This document shows positions 63,667 through 64,000 of a stretch of DNA of 64,000 bases, piece by piece. The notes beneath the pieces are model-generated. The model did no database searches. It saw only the letters and a list, made by a program, of their open reading frames with translations, and had not been told where the DNA came from. How positions within the stretch are numbered: position 1 is the stretch's first letter; each line of letters starts with the position of its first letter. Source of the stretch: Fragum whitleyi (lineage: Eukaryota > Mollusca > Bivalvia > Cardiida > Cardiidae); NCBI GenBank assembly GCA_948146395.1, contig OX411559.1:872001-936000 (forward strand). The letters run 5' to 3'. A program made the translations under genes and the position numbers.

Positions 63667-64000
63667 GGCCCTGTCACACCTCAACGTTTTAGCCAGCGTG
63701 TACCTACCGCGTTTGAGAAAACGACTAAGTCCGCAAAACGTCGGCATACGCTGATCTACATTTTATTTTGTCTATTCACGACGCGCTTGTCGCGTGTTCA
63801 TAGCGAGTTTGAACGTGTGAGTAACGCGTGAGAAACGTGTCCAGAACGTGTTGATAGCGTATGTCAGCGTATACCAACGTTCTTTAGCGTGTGTCCAACG
63901 TTCTCGTAATGTCCTCAGAACGTGCTTAGCGTGTTTGAAACGCGCTGCTAGCGTATTATAACGTGTTCGCAGCGTGTTTTGGGTGTAAATATAAATTCTG
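63667..64000. repeat. CGTGT-rich pseudo-periodic sequence, cut by window edge
   Basis: Begins GGCCCTGTCACACC, a terminus-like word. From about 63,675 there are roughly 25 occurrences of ACGTGT, AGCGTGT, ACGTTC, AGCGTAT and close variants spaced 9-12 bases apart. The spacers are not conserved, so this is neither a microsatellite nor a clean tandem repeat. Local CpG density is far above the window average. It continues to the edge. Probably the interior of an unidentified mobile element, or a binding-site array. Confidence 0.7.

Overview
The window is eukaryotic nuclear DNA, AT-rich (about one third G+C by eye), and almost entirely non-coding. The best guess is a bivalve mollusc. The reason is the abundance of elements with a terminal hairpin, a TCTG/TCCG microsatellite and tandem cores of about 155 bp, an architecture I recall from bivalve 'pearl' and Helentron-associated (HINE-like) elements. 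That link is from memory and was not searched. No operons, rRNA, CRISPR or functional tRNA are visible. Most open frames of 60-120 codons look accidental or lie in repeats.

Layout. (1) 1-19.5 kb: intergenic-like DNA with many copies of one MITE family (family A; TA-CAG termini, an internal palindrome, two internal-sequence subfamilies), short foldback elements, a decayed coding remnant near 5.4-6.0 kb, and a 453-bp direct-repeat pair about 2.5 kb apart (14.2 and 16.7 kb). (2) 20-24 kb: hairpin/tandem-core elements, one interrupted by others. (3) 27-31.4 kb: a core array, then a 1.34-kb tandem block whose last two units look almost identical. (4) 33-37.3 kb: a family A MITE split by two later insertions. 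The larger, about 2.15 kb and 13 cores, sits in the loop of the MITE's own palindrome. (5) 37.3-58 kb: a different landscape, with one family A copy, many hairpin/tandem-core elements and SINE pieces, and candidate exons of two genes. A plus-strand candidate starts in a CpG- and NRF1-motif-bearing region near 37.55 kb and has two phase-compatible exons at 42.36 and 46.01 kb. A minus-strand candidate starts at 57,773 with a YY1-like ATG context and a consensus splice donor. (6) 58-64 kb: a tRNA-derived SINE, foldback elements, a dimeric 281-bp tandem repeat, more family A MITEs, and at the right edge a CGTGT-rich sequence with a pseudo-period of about 10-11 bp.

How it fits together. 37-58 kb reads as a gene-bearing island whose introns hold hairpin/tandem-core elements. 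The flanks read as intergenic DNA colonised by MITEs. Neither gene is recognised. Exons were inferred from splice signals, open frames and phase only, so transcript evidence would decide them. Repeat boundaries were set by eye and may be off by several bases. Element orientation: for family A, '+' is the orientation of the 17.5-kb copy; for hairpin/tandem-core elements, '-' means the terminal hairpin is on the left.
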